Shown here in pieces: positions 35,133 through 44,698 of a DNA stretch of 64,000 nt (the stretch's first letter is position 1; every line of letters starts with the position of its first letter). Below the pieces are notes generated by a model, which made no database searches, was not told where the DNA came from, and saw only the letters and a program-made list of their open reading frames with translations. The DNA is from Clostridia bacterium (lineage in GTDB: Bacteria > Bacillota > DTU025). The translations under genes were made by a program, and so were the position numbers. The stretch lies in the NCBI GenBank assembly GCA_034926675.1, contig JAYFQW010000006.1:120217-184216 (forward strand). Direction: 5' to 3'.

Positions 35133-38100
35133 GTGATCATGAGAGCCAAAACGATGCCCGCAATCGCCGTTAACCTTGTCCTTGCGCTGTGCCTTGCACT
35201 ATCAGGAGTGTGGGCAGTATTCCCATCTGCGGCACAGGCCGCAGATGCACCACAGCTCGCCGATGCGGGCCAGCGGACCTACATCGAGTTCATACTTGAC
35301 TCCTCGGTGAGCATGACCGCTAAAGTCGAGGGGTTTAGGTCGAGAATGGATGTAGCCAAGGAGGTCATGGAGCAGCTCATCCGCGACCTTCCCGATGATC
35401 CGTCGCTGTTCATTGCACTCCGCGTGTACGGGGCAGAGCTGGCGCCGAATGCAGCCGACAAGCCGTGCGACGATACCGTTCTCGTGCAGGAATTCCAGCC
35501 TGTCGCGTCGGCGAGGAAGGGCATGATCGACATAGTGCGCTCGATCAAGCCGAAGTCCATGACCCCCATCGCATACTCCCTAGAGCTAGCGGCCAAGGAC
35601 TTTCCAGAGCCACGCGATGCGCGAAATGTGATAATCCTTGTCACCGATGGCGCCGAAAGCTGCGGTGGAGACCCATGCGTAGTATCCAAGCGTCTACAGG
35701 ACCAGGGGCTCATCCTCAAGCCATACGTAGTCGGGTTCGCCCTGAGCGCCAAGGAAGCCCCTAAGGTGATGTGCATTGGCGACTACTACGGCGCCACCGA
35801 CACTCAGAGCCTCAAGAAGGCCTTGAACTCCATCATGGCGCAAGCCATATCCCCATCGATCATCGAAGTCCAGTCGTGGGCGGGCGGAGTGAACGTCACT
35901 TCCCGCACCGACATACAAGTGATCAAGCCCTCTGGCGAAGCCGTAGCGGCAGGTGTCACGGTAAGCGTCCCGTCAGCCGCTCGGGTCTCTCTAGAAGAGG
36001 GTGCATACACCGTTCGAGGGCGACTCGCCGTCGGAACAGAGATCATCACAGTGGAGCAGGCGGGCGTAGTCGCCAAGCCAGGCCAGACCACCAAGGTAAG
36101 GCTGGATTTCGGCACTCTTGAAGGAAGAGTTCGGATAGCCGCGTCTGCGTCTGGAATGGACGTAAGCGGCGAGGTCGACATCCGTGTCCTCAAGGATGGT
36201 GCTCCAGTCGCAGCGTCCTGGGCTGGAATCCCACCGAGCGCGCCGCTGCCGGCTGGTGACTACACATTCGTAGTCACCCACAGGCGCTACCCGGAACTAA
36301 GCCGAATAGTCGCAGGGTCGATCCTTCCTAATAGAGAGACCTTCCTGTCGGTCGACTTGGGTCAGCTCCCCGCAGCGCTCGAGGTGCGCGTCACCTACAT
36401 GGGCGCAAGCATCGCGCAGCTGTGCCAGGTGACGGTGTCCGGTTCAACCGTGCAAACGCAGCGAATGCCTGGACCTGACGGAAGCGATGCGTTCCGCCTC
36501 ACTACGAAACCGGGATCATATGATCTCACCGTACTTTACCAAGGCGAAGTGACGGTTGAAAAGGCAGTTCGTGGCGTGGGTGTCGCAGGAGGCGAAACCA
36601 AGCAGGTAAACGTGGATCTCGGCGACGTCCTAGGCGCCCTGCGGGTACGCGTGATGGCCGCTGGCCGAGATGTTACGTCGCAGGCCAGAGTTGTCGCATC
36701 CGGCGCCGCTGGACAGATCGAGCTTCCACTGAAGCTGGGAGTGCGCGAAGTCGCCGTGATTCCTGGAGTCTACGGCGCCGAAGCCGTCTACGTGGACGGA
36801 TACCCAAGCGACGTCCAGGAGGCATATGTGAAGGCTGGCCAGGTCACCGAGGTCGTCATTGAGGTAGAGACGCCTGGAAGGATTGTCCTCATTCCGCTCG
36901 TCGCAGGCAAACCGCTAGCACCTGCGAAAGTGTCTGCGATGGCATTCCAGAGTGGCGCGGCAATGGGCGCCTTCAAGGTCCAGCCTGACAGGCTAGAGAT
37001 CTGGCTGCGGGAAGGCACGTACGACGTTGTGGGAGAGGTCCACGATCCAGTCGGCCAGAAGCGCCAGGCCCAGGGCATCGTGGTCAAATCGGGGGCGACT
37101 ACCGAGGTCAAAATGGATTTTGATCCCACGGGACTGCTTCAAGTTTCGGTTGTACTCGACGGAAAGCCATATGGCAACGCCAACGTCGGCATCTACCAGG
37201 GCGGCGATTTCGTTGCATGGCTCGAGCGCGTCGACAGCGTGAAGAGCGGCGTCTACCAGCTCCGCATCGGCGAGGGCATCTACGATATCAAGATCGACCC
37301 CCGCATGGATGGGATCAGCGAGAAGATCATTCGCGACGTCCAGCTCACCGGCGGCGCGACAACTGAGCAACGAGTGGACCTTGGCGGCGCGGGCACAATC
37401 CGAGTCACACTCACCCTCGACGGAAAGCCATATGGCAACGCCAACGTCAGCATCTATCAGGGCGGCGATTTCGTTGCATGGCTCGAGCGCGTCGACAGCG
37501 CGAAGAGCGGCGTCTACCAGCTCCGCATCGGCGAGGGCATCTACGATATCAAGATCGACCCCTGCATGGATGGGATCAGCGAGAAGATCATCCGCGACGT
37601 CCAGATCACCGGCGGCGCGACAACTGAGAAACAGATCGACCTGGGCGCGACGGGGCTCCTCAGAGTGAAGCTCATAACAGCCGGGAAGGCCTTCACCGAA
37701 GCAGACGTTTACGTGTACCAGGACTCCGACTATGTCACTACATTAGACTCCAAGGCCAGGGGAGTCTGGGAAGGCAAGCTCCCCGAGGGCGTCTACGAAG
37801 TCAGGATCGAATCCCGCGCTGACGGAATTCGCAGTAAGACGGTAAACGACATCGAGGTCAGAGGAGGCGGAACCACAGAGAAGCAGGTTGATCTCGGCGC
37901 TGGGCTTTCGGCCACAGTGAGAGTGATCGTCACACTTGATGGCAAGCCGTTCTCCAACGTTGTCGTGAACGTCATAAGCAGTGGAGAGTGGCTAATGGAA
38001 CTGCCCCACATCGGGCAGGGCCGCTTCGAAGGCAGGCTCGAGCCGGACGTATACAGCTTCGAGATCCACCCGGACGACTACGGCACATACGATTCCGCCT

Positions 38101-38168
38101 TCCTCGATGACATCGACATAACTGAAGGCGCCCCTGTGGAGTTGAGGGTGCAGATCAAGAAGTACTGA
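35133..38168 (+). CDS. secreted VWA-domain protein with tandem beta-sandwich repeats
   Basis: The protein has about 1011 residues. A signal peptide (VLALCLALSGVWAVFPSAAQA) is followed by a von Willebrand A domain with a MIDAS motif DSSVS near residue 49 and VTDGAES near 170. The remaining 750 residues are repeated beta-sandwich modules of about 85-90 residues, each with a D-G-K-P/F and GGATTE-type ending. Two neighbouring modules are nearly identical (DNA period 261 bases). No membrane helix or sorting signal is seen at the C terminus, so it is probably secreted or bound to the envelope. The GTG at 35133 has AGGAGG 6 bases upstream; ATG 35139 is an alternative. The ligand is unknown. Confidence 0.85.
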   Translation: MIMRAKTMPAIAVNLVLALCLALSGVWAVFPSAAQAADAPQLADAGQRTYIEFILDSSVSMTAKVEGFRSRMDVAKEVMEQLIRDLPDDPSLFIALRVYGAELAPNAADKPCDDTVLVQEFQPVASARKGMIDIVRSIKPKSMTPIAYSLELAAKDFPEPRDARNVIILVTDGAESCGGDPCVVSKRLQDQGLILKPYVVGFALSAKEAPKVMCIGDYYGATDTQSLKKALNSIMAQAISPSIIEVQSWAGGVNVTSRTDIQVIKPSGEAVAAGVTVSVPSAARVSLEEGAYTVRGRLAVGTEIITVEQAGVVAKPGQTTKVRLDFGTLEGRVRIAASASGMDVSGEVDIRVLKDGAPVAASWAGIPPSAPLPAGDYTFVVTHRRYPELSRIVAGSILPNRETFLSVDLGQLPAALEVRVTYMGASIAQLCQVTVSGSTVQTQRMPGPDGSDAFRLTTKPGSYDLTVLYQGEVTVEKAVRGVGVAGGETKQVNVDLGDVLGALRVRVMAAGRDVTSQARVVASGAAGQIELPLKLGVREVAVIPGVYGAEAVYVDGYPSDVQEAYVKAGQVTEVVIEVETPGRIVLIPLVAGKPLAPAKVSAMAFQSGAAMGAFKVQPDRLEIWLREGTYDVVGEVHDPVGQKRQAQGIVVKSGATTEVKMDFDPTGLLQVSVVLDGKPYGNANVGIYQGGDFVAWLERVDSVKSGVYQLRIGEGIYDIKIDPRMDGISEKIIRDVQLTGGATTEQRVDLGGAGTIRVTLTLDGKPYGNANVSIYQGGDFVAWLERVDSAKSGVYQLRIGEGIYDIKIDPCMDGISEKIIRDVQITGGATTEKQIDLGATGLLRVKLITAGKAFTEADVYVYQDSDYVTTLDSKARGVWEGKLPEGVYEVRIESRADGIRSKTVNDIEVRGGGTTEKQVDLGAGLSATVRVIVTLDGKPFSNVVVNVISSGEWLMELPHIGQGRFEGRLEPDVYSFEIHPDDYGTYDSAFLDDIDITEGAPVELRVQIKKY
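37155..37676 (+). repeat. 261-bp tandem duplication inside the VWA gene
   Basis: Two copies start at 37155 and 37416. Over about 215 bases they differ at only a few positions (for example R versus C, V versus A, Q-L versus Q-I in the protein). The period of 261 bases equals 87 codons, so the frame is kept. Diverged modules of similar length flank them. Confidence 0.9.
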
Positions 38169-38174
38169 GACAGC

Positions 38175-38222
38175 AGGCGAAAAGGAAGCGGGAGCGACAG
38201 CGCTCCCGCTTCCTTTTCGCCT
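38175..38222. terminator. perfect 22-bp inverted repeat after the VWA gene
   Basis: Arms at 38175-38196 and 38201-38222 are perfectly complementary around an ACAG loop. It lies 7 bases after the VWA stop. The stem base contains an A-rich/T-rich segment (AAAAGGAAG/CTTCCTTTT), so it can act as a terminator even without a separate T-run. Confidence 0.75.
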
Positions 38223-38345
38223 CCAGTATGCCGCTGCCCCAGCGCTGCCTGGCGATGATCCGGCCCACTCTGGGCATAATAGCCCCTACATCCCGGTGCG
38301 AACTTGTATCGAAGCCGGGCCAGGGCAAGAGGAGCTGATGCACTC

Positions 38346-40013
38346 GTGGAAAAGCGAACGGCAAAGCCGGCAGATGAGCCGGCTTCGGCGCCGGGCACAA
38401 GTGGTGGATCTGAGGTGGCATGGCGTCCCTGGAGTCGAGAGGCCTTCAACGATGCGCAGCGAGACCGCAAACCGGTGCTGCTATCCATCTCCGCATCCTG
38501 GTGCCACTGGTGTCATGTCATGGACGATGCCACATTCGCCTCCCCAGCAGTCTCATCGCTGATCAACCAGGAGTTCATCCCTGTACGAGTAGATACCGAT
38601 GTCCGCCCCGATATCAACTCGAAGTACAACATGGGGGGATGGCCCACCGTTGCCATCCTCGATAACCTCGGGCGCGCCATGGATGGCGCGACATATGTCG
38701 CCGAGCGACAGATGGAGATCTGGCTTCAATCCGGCCTGCCAGCGTGGCGCGGGGAAATGAGCTCCCGTATCACCGCGGACGAGCTTCAGGCCGAACGTCC
38801 GTATGAGTTCACCCCCTCATGGGATGCATACCACGACATAGTCGGAACAGTTATTGCTTCGTACGATCCTGAATATGGCGGATTCGGCACTGCACCCAAG
38901 TTCCCCATGTTCGATGCAATCCATCTCGTGTTGGCAGAGCACGTGCGGAACGGCAGGCCCGTGCTGCAGGAAATCGCAACGCGCACCCTCTCAGCGATGA
39001 CATTAGGGGGCACTTATGATCATGTGGAGGGTGGGCTGTTCCGCTACTCCACAGTGAGGGACTGGAGTGTGCCCCACTACGAGAAGATGCTTCTTGACAA
39101 CTCCTTGCTCCTCTCCACCCTGGCGCAGGCTACAGCGTCCGCGGGCTTTGAAAAGAAGGCTTTCGAAGCATCGGCTTGGAGCACGGCCCGTTTCCTCAAC
39201 ACGGTCCTATTCGTCCCTGCAGCCAACTGTTGGGCAGGGTCTCAGGACGCTGATGAGGATTACTACTCTCTGCCCGCTGAGAACCGGAGCAAGCGAACCC
39301 CGCCCCGGGTTGACAGGCGGATCTACGCAGACTGGAACGGAAGGGCAGTGTCGGGGATGATCCGCGCGGGGCAGGCATTCTCGATGGATGAGTGGATCGC
39401 GCAGGCCGTAACCGCCCTGAAAGCAATACTCGGCAGGCATCGTGGCGCCGATCAAGGCCGGCGCCTAGCCATCGCGCACGTGTGCGACGAACAGGGACCC
39501 CGTGTGTACGGGCTGGCGAATGATGCGATCTCGGTGGGCGCCGCGTGTCTGGATGCTTTTGACGCCACACATGCCCAGGAGTGGCTTAACATCTCAGCAG
39601 GCCTTGCCACTGAACTCAACTCGACCCATGGCGCCGGCAGACTAACCCCTGGCGCAGCAGGGATTCTCTCCCGAATTCCCGGACCCGATGACCCGGCGTC
39701 GTTTGGGAAGCCCAACAGGGACTTTCACGAAAATGCCTACGCCGCCATTTGGTTTTCCCGGCTCTCCCAGCTATCATCGGATCCACGGACCGCCGAGTCA
39801 TTTCGGGCCGCCGCCCACTCCTGCCTGGCGTTCTGCAACGTCCACTACAGGGCATACGGAGTCTTGGGCGCCGCTTATGCATTGGCCCTCGGCCAGTGCC
39901 TAGAGCATCTGGCAGTTCCCGCCCGAGAGGACGCGAACGCCATTAGGTCTCCGCTGCGCACCGTTCCTGCCGAAGTGGAATGTGAAGGAGGTGTCTGCCG
40001 GGTCAAGGCCTAG
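38346..40013 (+). CDS. DUF255 thioredoxin-fold protein, YyaL/SSP411-like
   Basis: The N terminus (residues 25-145) is a DUF255 thioredoxin-like domain with ISASWCHWCHVMDD, the hallmark CHWCH motif. The rest forms an alpha/alpha-toroid related to six-hairpin glycosidases (YDPEYGGFGTAPKFP, GGTYDHVEGGLFRYS, DWSVPHYEKMLLDN). Another conserved site is YADWNGRAVSG near residue 335. It ends with a CEGGVC motif. The GTG at 38346 lies 11 bases after AAGAGGAG and gives about 555 residues, somewhat shorter than the usual 600-700. The function is unknown; homologues are assigned redox or N-acylglucosamine-epimerase-like roles. Confidence 0.88.
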   Translation: MEKRTAKPADEPASAPGTSGGSEVAWRPWSREAFNDAQRDRKPVLLSISASWCHWCHVMDDATFASPAVSSLINQEFIPVRVDTDVRPDINSKYNMGGWPTVAILDNLGRAMDGATYVAERQMEIWLQSGLPAWRGEMSSRITADELQAERPYEFTPSWDAYHDIVGTVIASYDPEYGGFGTAPKFPMFDAIHLVLAEHVRNGRPVLQEIATRTLSAMTLGGTYDHVEGGLFRYSTVRDWSVPHYEKMLLDNSLLLSTLAQATASAGFEKKAFEASAWSTARFLNTVLFVPAANCWAGSQDADEDYYSLPAENRSKRTPPRVDRRIYADWNGRAVSGMIRAGQAFSMDEWIAQAVTALKAILGRHRGADQGRRLAIAHVCDEQGPRVYGLANDAISVGAACLDAFDATHAQEWLNISAGLATELNSTHGAGRLTPGAAGILSRIPGPDDPASFGKPNRDFHENAYAAIWFSRLSQLSSDPRTAESFRAAAHSCLAFCNVHYRAYGVLGAAYALALGQCLEHLAVPAREDANAIRSPLRTVPAEVECEGGVCRVKA

Positions 40014-40053
40014 TGCTTCAGGTGTTGTCTTCAGGCGTTCAGGCGTTATCTCC

Positions 40054-40082
40054 TTCCAAGTGCTTCGCGTCTGTCGTATAAT
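40054..40082 (+). promoter_or_regulatory. candidate sigma-A promoter for ABC exporter operon
   Basis: TATAAT at 40077-40082 is a perfect -10 hexamer. TTCCAA at 40054-40059 is a weak -35, but the spacer is exactly 17 bases. It lies 45 bases upstream of the TTG start of the first exporter gene. Confidence 0.5.
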
Positions 40083-40126
40083 ATTAAGGTGTCGTCTCGC
40101 GATGTTCTGGGAATCGAGGGATCGTC

Positions 40127-41878
40127 TTGAAACGCCTCGTCCACCTGAAAGAGTTCCTCATCAGGTACAAGTGGCGGTATATCGTGGGCATACTGTTCCT
40201 CTTGTTCGTTGATTCGGTACAACTGGTCGTTCCTCGCCTTCTGGGGCGGCTCACCGACATTCTCCAATCAGGCGCCCTCACCGAGCGCGCGTTGCTTGGT
40301 TTCGTGCTCGCGGTCATTGGGCTTGCGCTCGCGACTGCAGTTGGCCGATTCCTGTGGCGCATATACATCATGGGGACTGCAAGGCTCCTCGATTTCCACC
40401 TGCGAAACCTGCTCTTCGCGCATTTGCAGAGGCTTTCGGCGCGGTACTTCAACGATCACAAGACTGGCGATCTGATGGCGCATGCCACAAACGACATACC
40501 AGCGGTCCGGCAGGCGCTGGGTCAGGGCCTCATATTGCTGACTGATGCAGTCTTCATGACCGTGGCAACCCTGGCCATTCTGCTGAAAACTGCACCGATT
40601 CGTCTTGCGATCACGAGTCTGCTGCCGTTTCCGTTTCTGGCGGTCGGCACGTGGGCATTCAGCAAGCTGATCAACACTCGCTTCCGAGCAGTCCAGGAGG
40701 CCTTCTCAGACCTTACAGACAAGGCGCAAGAGAACATCGCGGGGATCCGTGTCGTGAAGGCTTTCGTGCAGGAGTCCCCAGAGGTGAACAAGTTCATGCG
40801 CTCCGCTCAGCGAAACGTGGATCAGAACATGAGACTAGTGCGGGTATGGGGTTTCATGAGCCCCATGAGCGGGCTCGCCGCCACCCTCGCGTTCGCGGCT
40901 GTGCTCAAGTACGGAACCACCATGATCGTGCTGAACGAAATCACCCTCGGGGACTTCGTCTCTTTCACGAGCTACCTTGCAATGCTAGTATGGCCGATGA
41001 TCGCAATGGGATGGGTGATCAATGTCCTCCAGAGGGGCTACGCCTCCCTTGATCGGATCAATGCCATAATCGACGAGACTCCCGATGTGGCTGATGAGCT
41101 CGGATCAGTCAACCTCACTGATGTCGCGGGAGATATTGAGTTCCGAAACCTGACTTTCTCATACAGTGAAGGCGCGCCTCCAGTCCTCTCCAACGTGTCG
41201 TTCTCTGTACCGGCAGGCAAGACCCTCGCAGTGGTCGGGCGCACGGGAAGCGGAAAGAGCACAATAGTCAGCCTCCTTGAAAGGCTCTACAACCCTCCGA
41301 AGGGCACAGTGTTCGTGGATGGCCAGGACATCCGGGAGGTGACTCTCGCCTCTCTCCGCCGTCATATCGGGTGCGTACCCCAGGATACATTCCTGTTCTC
41401 GGCTACTGTCGCCCAGAACATCTCCTTCTCTGCTGATGATTGCCCTAGAGAACGGATCGAGCACTTCGCCAAGTTGGCACAGGTGCACAAGGATATCATT
41501 GACTTCCCCAACGGCTTCGAAACTACAGTCGGTGAGCGCGGGGTCACACTTTCGGGCGGTCAGAAGCAGAGGATATGCATCGCGCGGGCTCTCATCAAGG
41601 AGCCCAGGATTTTGATTCTCGATGACTGCCTGTCCGCCGTCGATACTCAAACAGAGGAGAGCATACTCCGGGGACTTAAGGAATACAGGGCCGGTCGAAC
41701 AAGTATAATCGTGTCTCACCGCATCTCGACCATTAAGGACGCTGACGAGATCATCGTCTTGGACGACGGAGTCATCGTGGAACGTGGGACCCACGAGTCC
41801 CTTGTGACACAGGGCGGTCTCTACCAGGAACTACACCAGAAGCAGCTCCTCGAAGAAGAGATCGAGACCAGGAACTAG
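40127..41878 (+). CDS. ABC exporter half-transporter with degenerate ATP site (YheI/BmrC-like)
   Basis: This 583-residue ABC multidrug-type half-transporter has an N-terminal six-helix membrane domain and a C-terminal ATPase. Walker A is GRTGSGKST, signature LSGGQKQR, and Walker B LILDDCLSAVD. The catalytic glutamate after Walker B is Asp, so this ATP site is probably inactive. The signature motif is intact and would complete the partner's site. TTG 40127 is the start. Only 23 bases separate it from the second half-transporter. Together they should form a heterodimer like Bacillus BmrC/BmrD, exporting drugs or lipids; the substrate is unknown. Confidence 0.9.
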   Translation: MKRLVHLKEFLIRYKWRYIVGILFLLFVDSVQLVVPRLLGRLTDILQSGALTERALLGFVLAVIGLALATAVGRFLWRIYIMGTARLLDFHLRNLLFAHLQRLSARYFNDHKTGDLMAHATNDIPAVRQALGQGLILLTDAVFMTVATLAILLKTAPIRLAITSLLPFPFLAVGTWAFSKLINTRFRAVQEAFSDLTDKAQENIAGIRVVKAFVQESPEVNKFMRSAQRNVDQNMRLVRVWGFMSPMSGLAATLAFAAVLKYGTTMIVLNEITLGDFVSFTSYLAMLVWPMIAMGWVINVLQRGYASLDRINAIIDETPDVADELGSVNLTDVAGDIEFRNLTFSYSEGAPPVLSNVSFSVPAGKTLAVVGRTGSGKSTIVSLLERLYNPPKGTVFVDGQDIREVTLASLRRHIGCVPQDTFLFSATVAQNISFSADDCPRERIEHFAKLAQVHKDIIDFPNGFETTVGERGVTLSGGQKQRICIARALIKEPRILILDDCLSAVDTQTEESILRGLKEYRAGRTSIIVSHRISTIKDADEIIVLDDGVIVERGTHESLVTQGGLYQELHQKQLLEEEIETRN

Positions 41879-41901
41879 CGTGAAGGAGGCGAGAGGCGGA
41901 A

Positions 41902-43995
41902 ATGCAGCAACCCCAGGAAGACGAGGTCATAGGAAAAGCATATGATTCGAGGCTTATGCGCCGCCTGATGTCCTACGCCAAGCCGTATCGCGCGTGGTTC
42001 ATCGTAGTTCTGGTTGTTCTCATGTTGATAGCCGCATCCGACCTCGTAAGGCCATATGTCATCAAGATGGCCATCGATGAACACGTGACAGGATTCGAGT
42101 CACCGATGGCCAGATACCTCCCTGCCGAGGCGCCGGCAGAGGTGCGTGGAAGGAACAGAATGGCCTACGGCGGCCATGTGTACGTGCGATCAGAGCACCT
42201 TCCTGAACGCCTCCGTGAACAGGAAGGCTACGCCCACTACCAGCTTCTTAACGTTTCGGGGAAGTACGTTCTCATCTCCGAGGTCCTGCCGAAGGACCAT
42301 GGCCTGCTCCAACTCGGGAAGGACGAAACGGGCGGCGCCATCCTCCGAGCCGATGGACTCAGCTATCCCGCGGCGGTAATCGATCCAGGCGGAATCATGG
42401 CCTTTCGCGGGCAGGATATCTCCGCCATCAGCAGGCTCGCCATGATCCTGCTAGCCGTGGGGGTTGGAGCATTCTTCCTCAACTACGCACAGGCGCTAGC
42501 TCTCCAGTTCGTGGGGCAGAGGATAGTGTACAGCATACGCGAGGAGTTGTTCACTCACCTCCAGCGAATGGACCTGGCCTTCTTCGACAAGAACCCGGTA
42601 GGGCGTCTGGTTACCAGAGTCACGAACGACACTGAGACCCTGAACGAGATGTACACGTCCGTGGTCGTCAACCTCTTCAAGGATGTGTTCATGCTGATCG
42701 GCATAATCGTGGTCATGTTCAGACTCCACGCTGGTCTTGCTCTCGTCTCCCTTGTCACGCTTCCGCTGATCGCGGTGGCGACGGTGGTGTTCAGAGTGAA
42801 GGCGCGCGAGGCGTACCGCATGGTTAGAACCACTCTCGCGCGGATCAACGCCGCCATGGCGGAGAACATCTCTGGCATGCGGGTGGTGCAGATCTTCAAC
42901 CGCGAGCGCAGAAAGTATGAGGAGTTTGAGAAGATAAACGACGACTATTATCGCGCGGGCGTAGGCGAGATGATGGTCTATGCGGTCTTCAGGCCAATCA
43001 TGGAGCTTATAGGCGCCCTCTCTCTCTCCCTGGTGATATGGTTCGGCGGGCGGCGGGTTCTTGGAGGGACCGTGCAGTTCGGAGTGCTTTATGCGATCAT
43101 CAACTACGTCGGCCAGTTCTTCGGACCAATCAACGACCTAACTGAGAAATACAACATCCTGCAGTCAGCGATGGCCTCGTCAGAAAGAATCTTCGGGCTT
43201 CTCGATACTCCGATCACCGTCTCTGAACCGGAGAATCCAGTGGAAATCGACAGGTTAAGCGGCGATATTGAGTTCAAGAACGTGTGGTTCGCCTACAACA
43301 ATGAAGACTGGGTTCTGCGGGACGTGAGTTTCAGCATCAAGCCAGGCGAGGTAGTTGCCTTCGTGGGCGCCACAGGAGCTGGCAAGACATCCATCATCAG
43401 CCTGATCAACAGGTTCTACGACATCCAGAAAGGCCAGATCCTTGTAGATGGGCGCGATGTCCGACAGTATCGCACAGCCGACCTGCGGCGGAATGTAGCC
43501 ACGGTTCTCCAAGATGTGTTCCTGTTCACGGGCGACATAGAGACCAACATCAGGCTGAACAACAAGAGCATCAGCGACGAGACAGTTCGCAAAGCGGCCG
43601 AGCACGTGAACGCTGACCGCTTCATCTCGAGGCTCCCCAAGGGTTACGATGAGCCAGTCACCGAGCGAGGGTCCACCCTCTCCGCGGGTCAGCGCCAGTT
43701 GCTCGCATTCGCGCGCGCGCTCGCGTTCGATCCCGCGATACTAGTGCTCGATGAGGCCACAGCGAACATCGATACCGAAACTGAGCTCCTGATCCAGGAC
43801 GCCCTGCCCAGGCTGATCGCTGGGCGCACCACGATCGTAGTGGCGCATCGTCTATCGACGATCCAACATGCCGACAGGATCATTGTCATACACAAGGGCA
43901 AGGTGCGCGAAACAGGCACTCACCAGGAGCTTCTCGCCAAGAAGGGCATATACTACGACCTGTGCCGCCTGCAGTATGTGGGTTTTCCACACTGA
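41902..43995 (+). CDS. ABC exporter half-transporter with extracytoplasmic insert (YheH/BmrD-like)
   Basis: This 697-residue partner has a membrane domain with an insertion of about 90 residues between the first two helices (about 72-165), as in BmrD. Its ATPase has Walker A GATGAGKTS, Walker B ILVLDEATANID with the catalytic Glu, and a modified signature LSAGQRQ. So its own Walker motifs plus the intact LSGGQ of the partner make the working site, while its LSAGQ pairs with the degenerate one. ATG 41902 is preceded by GAAGGAGG. The pair is complementary in exactly the way known heterodimeric exporters are. Confidence 0.9.
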   Translation: MQQPQEDEVIGKAYDSRLMRRLMSYAKPYRAWFIVVLVVLMLIAASDLVRPYVIKMAIDEHVTGFESPMARYLPAEAPAEVRGRNRMAYGGHVYVRSEHLPERLREQEGYAHYQLLNVSGKYVLISEVLPKDHGLLQLGKDETGGAILRADGLSYPAAVIDPGGIMAFRGQDISAISRLAMILLAVGVGAFFLNYAQALALQFVGQRIVYSIREELFTHLQRMDLAFFDKNPVGRLVTRVTNDTETLNEMYTSVVVNLFKDVFMLIGIIVVMFRLHAGLALVSLVTLPLIAVATVVFRVKAREAYRMVRTTLARINAAMAENISGMRVVQIFNRERRKYEEFEKINDDYYRAGVGEMMVYAVFRPIMELIGALSLSLVIWFGGRRVLGGTVQFGVLYAIINYVGQFFGPINDLTEKYNILQSAMASSERIFGLLDTPITVSEPENPVEIDRLSGDIEFKNVWFAYNNEDWVLRDVSFSIKPGEVVAFVGATGAGKTSIISLINRFYDIQKGQILVDGRDVRQYRTADLRRNVATVLQDVFLFTGDIETNIRLNNKSISDETVRKAAEHVNADRFISRLPKGYDEPVTERGSTLSAGQRQLLAFARALAFDPAILVLDEATANIDTETELLIQDALPRLIAGRTTIVVAHRLSTIQHADRIIVIHKGKVRETGTHQELLAKKGIYYDLCRLQYVGFPH

Positions 43996-43999
43996 ACCT

Positions 44000-44020
44000 C
44001 CCCGCCTGACGAGGTCGGGG
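44000..44020 (+). terminator. hairpin after the ABC exporter operon
   Basis: CCCCG and CGGGG with an inner CT/AG pair form a short GC-rich hairpin 5 bases after the stop codon. There is no T-run, so the call is moderate. Confidence 0.4.
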
Positions 44021-44102
44021 CGAACGCCATTGCGCCATTGCCATGAGTAATTCGCCAGTTTGAGCCCGATTCCTATGGGCGCGCGGCGCCGGAAAATGGA
44101 TC

Positions 44103-44132
44103 GGCGGCTGGGGATTCGCTCCCCCCGCCGCC
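44103..44132. terminator. GC-rich hairpin between convergent exporter and coat genes
   Basis: GGCGGC and GCCGCC with inner GGGGA/TCCCC segments form a strong imperfect stem around a TTCGC loop. On the minus strand an ATTTTCC tract follows, so it may end the coat-protein transcript. Confidence 0.45.
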
Positions 44133-44179
44133 CAATTGCCAATACTGCCGTTCAGTTCTGCCACGCCTGCCAGGGCCTA

Positions 44180-44449
44180 TTACATCATCCCCGGCGGTTT
44201 GGCTCTGCTGGTGCTCGCCTGCCCCTGAGTCTGCGTGGCATTCTGCACTGGATACCACCCTTTGGAGTACATGGTCTCCCACAGCTCACGCTGCTCCTTC
44301 ATACAGTCATCGTGTCCATTCATGAAGGTGCTGCGTACACTGGCGTTCGCTGCCTCGATGGTGGCCATGTGGTATCCAAGCGCCATTTCCTTGAGATCGC
44401 TCAGCAGGTCGGCTGCAATGTCCTTATCTGTCAGCCTGCCTTCGTCCAA
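44180..44449 (-). CDS. CotF-family spore coat protein
   Basis: The 89-residue protein matches the C-terminal half of CotF-type spore coat proteins: LTDKDIAADLLSDLKEMALGYHMATIEAANASVRSTF, then MYSKGWYPV. The start is TTG, preceded by GGAGGGGGG. It ends with a Gln/Pro/Met-rich tail. It is 33 bases downstream of a second CotF-like gene, and the pair may encode two parts of what is a single protein in other species. The location is presumably the mother-cell-made coat. Confidence 0.85.
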   Translation of the reverse strand: MDEGRLTDKDIAADLLSDLKEMALGYHMATIEAANASVRSTFMNGHDDCMKEQRELWETMYSKGWYPVQNATQTQGQASTSRAKPPGMM

Positions 44450-44482
44450 ATGTTTCCCCCCTCCGAACTTGTGCTTGGGATG

Positions 44483-44698
44483 CTACATCAGATTCTGGCC
44501 CGCCGTCCCAACCATGCCCTGGAGCGCATTCAGGTGTTTCTGGCATGAGTTCATCATCCTCTGAATACTCCCCTTTAGCTGCGGATCCTGAATCTGGTTC
44601 GCATATATCCCGCACTTCTTGAGGCATAGCTGCTCCTTGTGGAGCTGCTCGTTGGCAAACCAGCTCTCGGTTTGCGTGATCCCCTGGTTCTGAGCCAA
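44483..44698 (-). CDS. small CotF-like spore coat protein
   Basis: The 71-residue protein resembles small CotF-related coat proteins: ESWFANEQLHKEQLCLKKCGIYANQIQDPQLK, a helix-rich segment, then MMNSCQKHLNALQGMV. The TTG start follows GGGAGGGGG. It contains three cysteines (two in CLKKC, one in NSC), which could support coat cross-linking. It leads into the second CotF-like gene. The family assignment is by pattern and the function structural. Confidence 0.75.
   Translation of the reverse strand: MAQNQGITQTESWFANEQLHKEQLCLKKCGIYANQIQDPQLKGSIQRMMNSCQKHLNALQGMVGTAGQNLM

Noticed and set aside
37155..37676. CRISPR-like repeat
   Set aside because: The repeats are 261-base coding modules inside one open frame, not short repeats with spacers.
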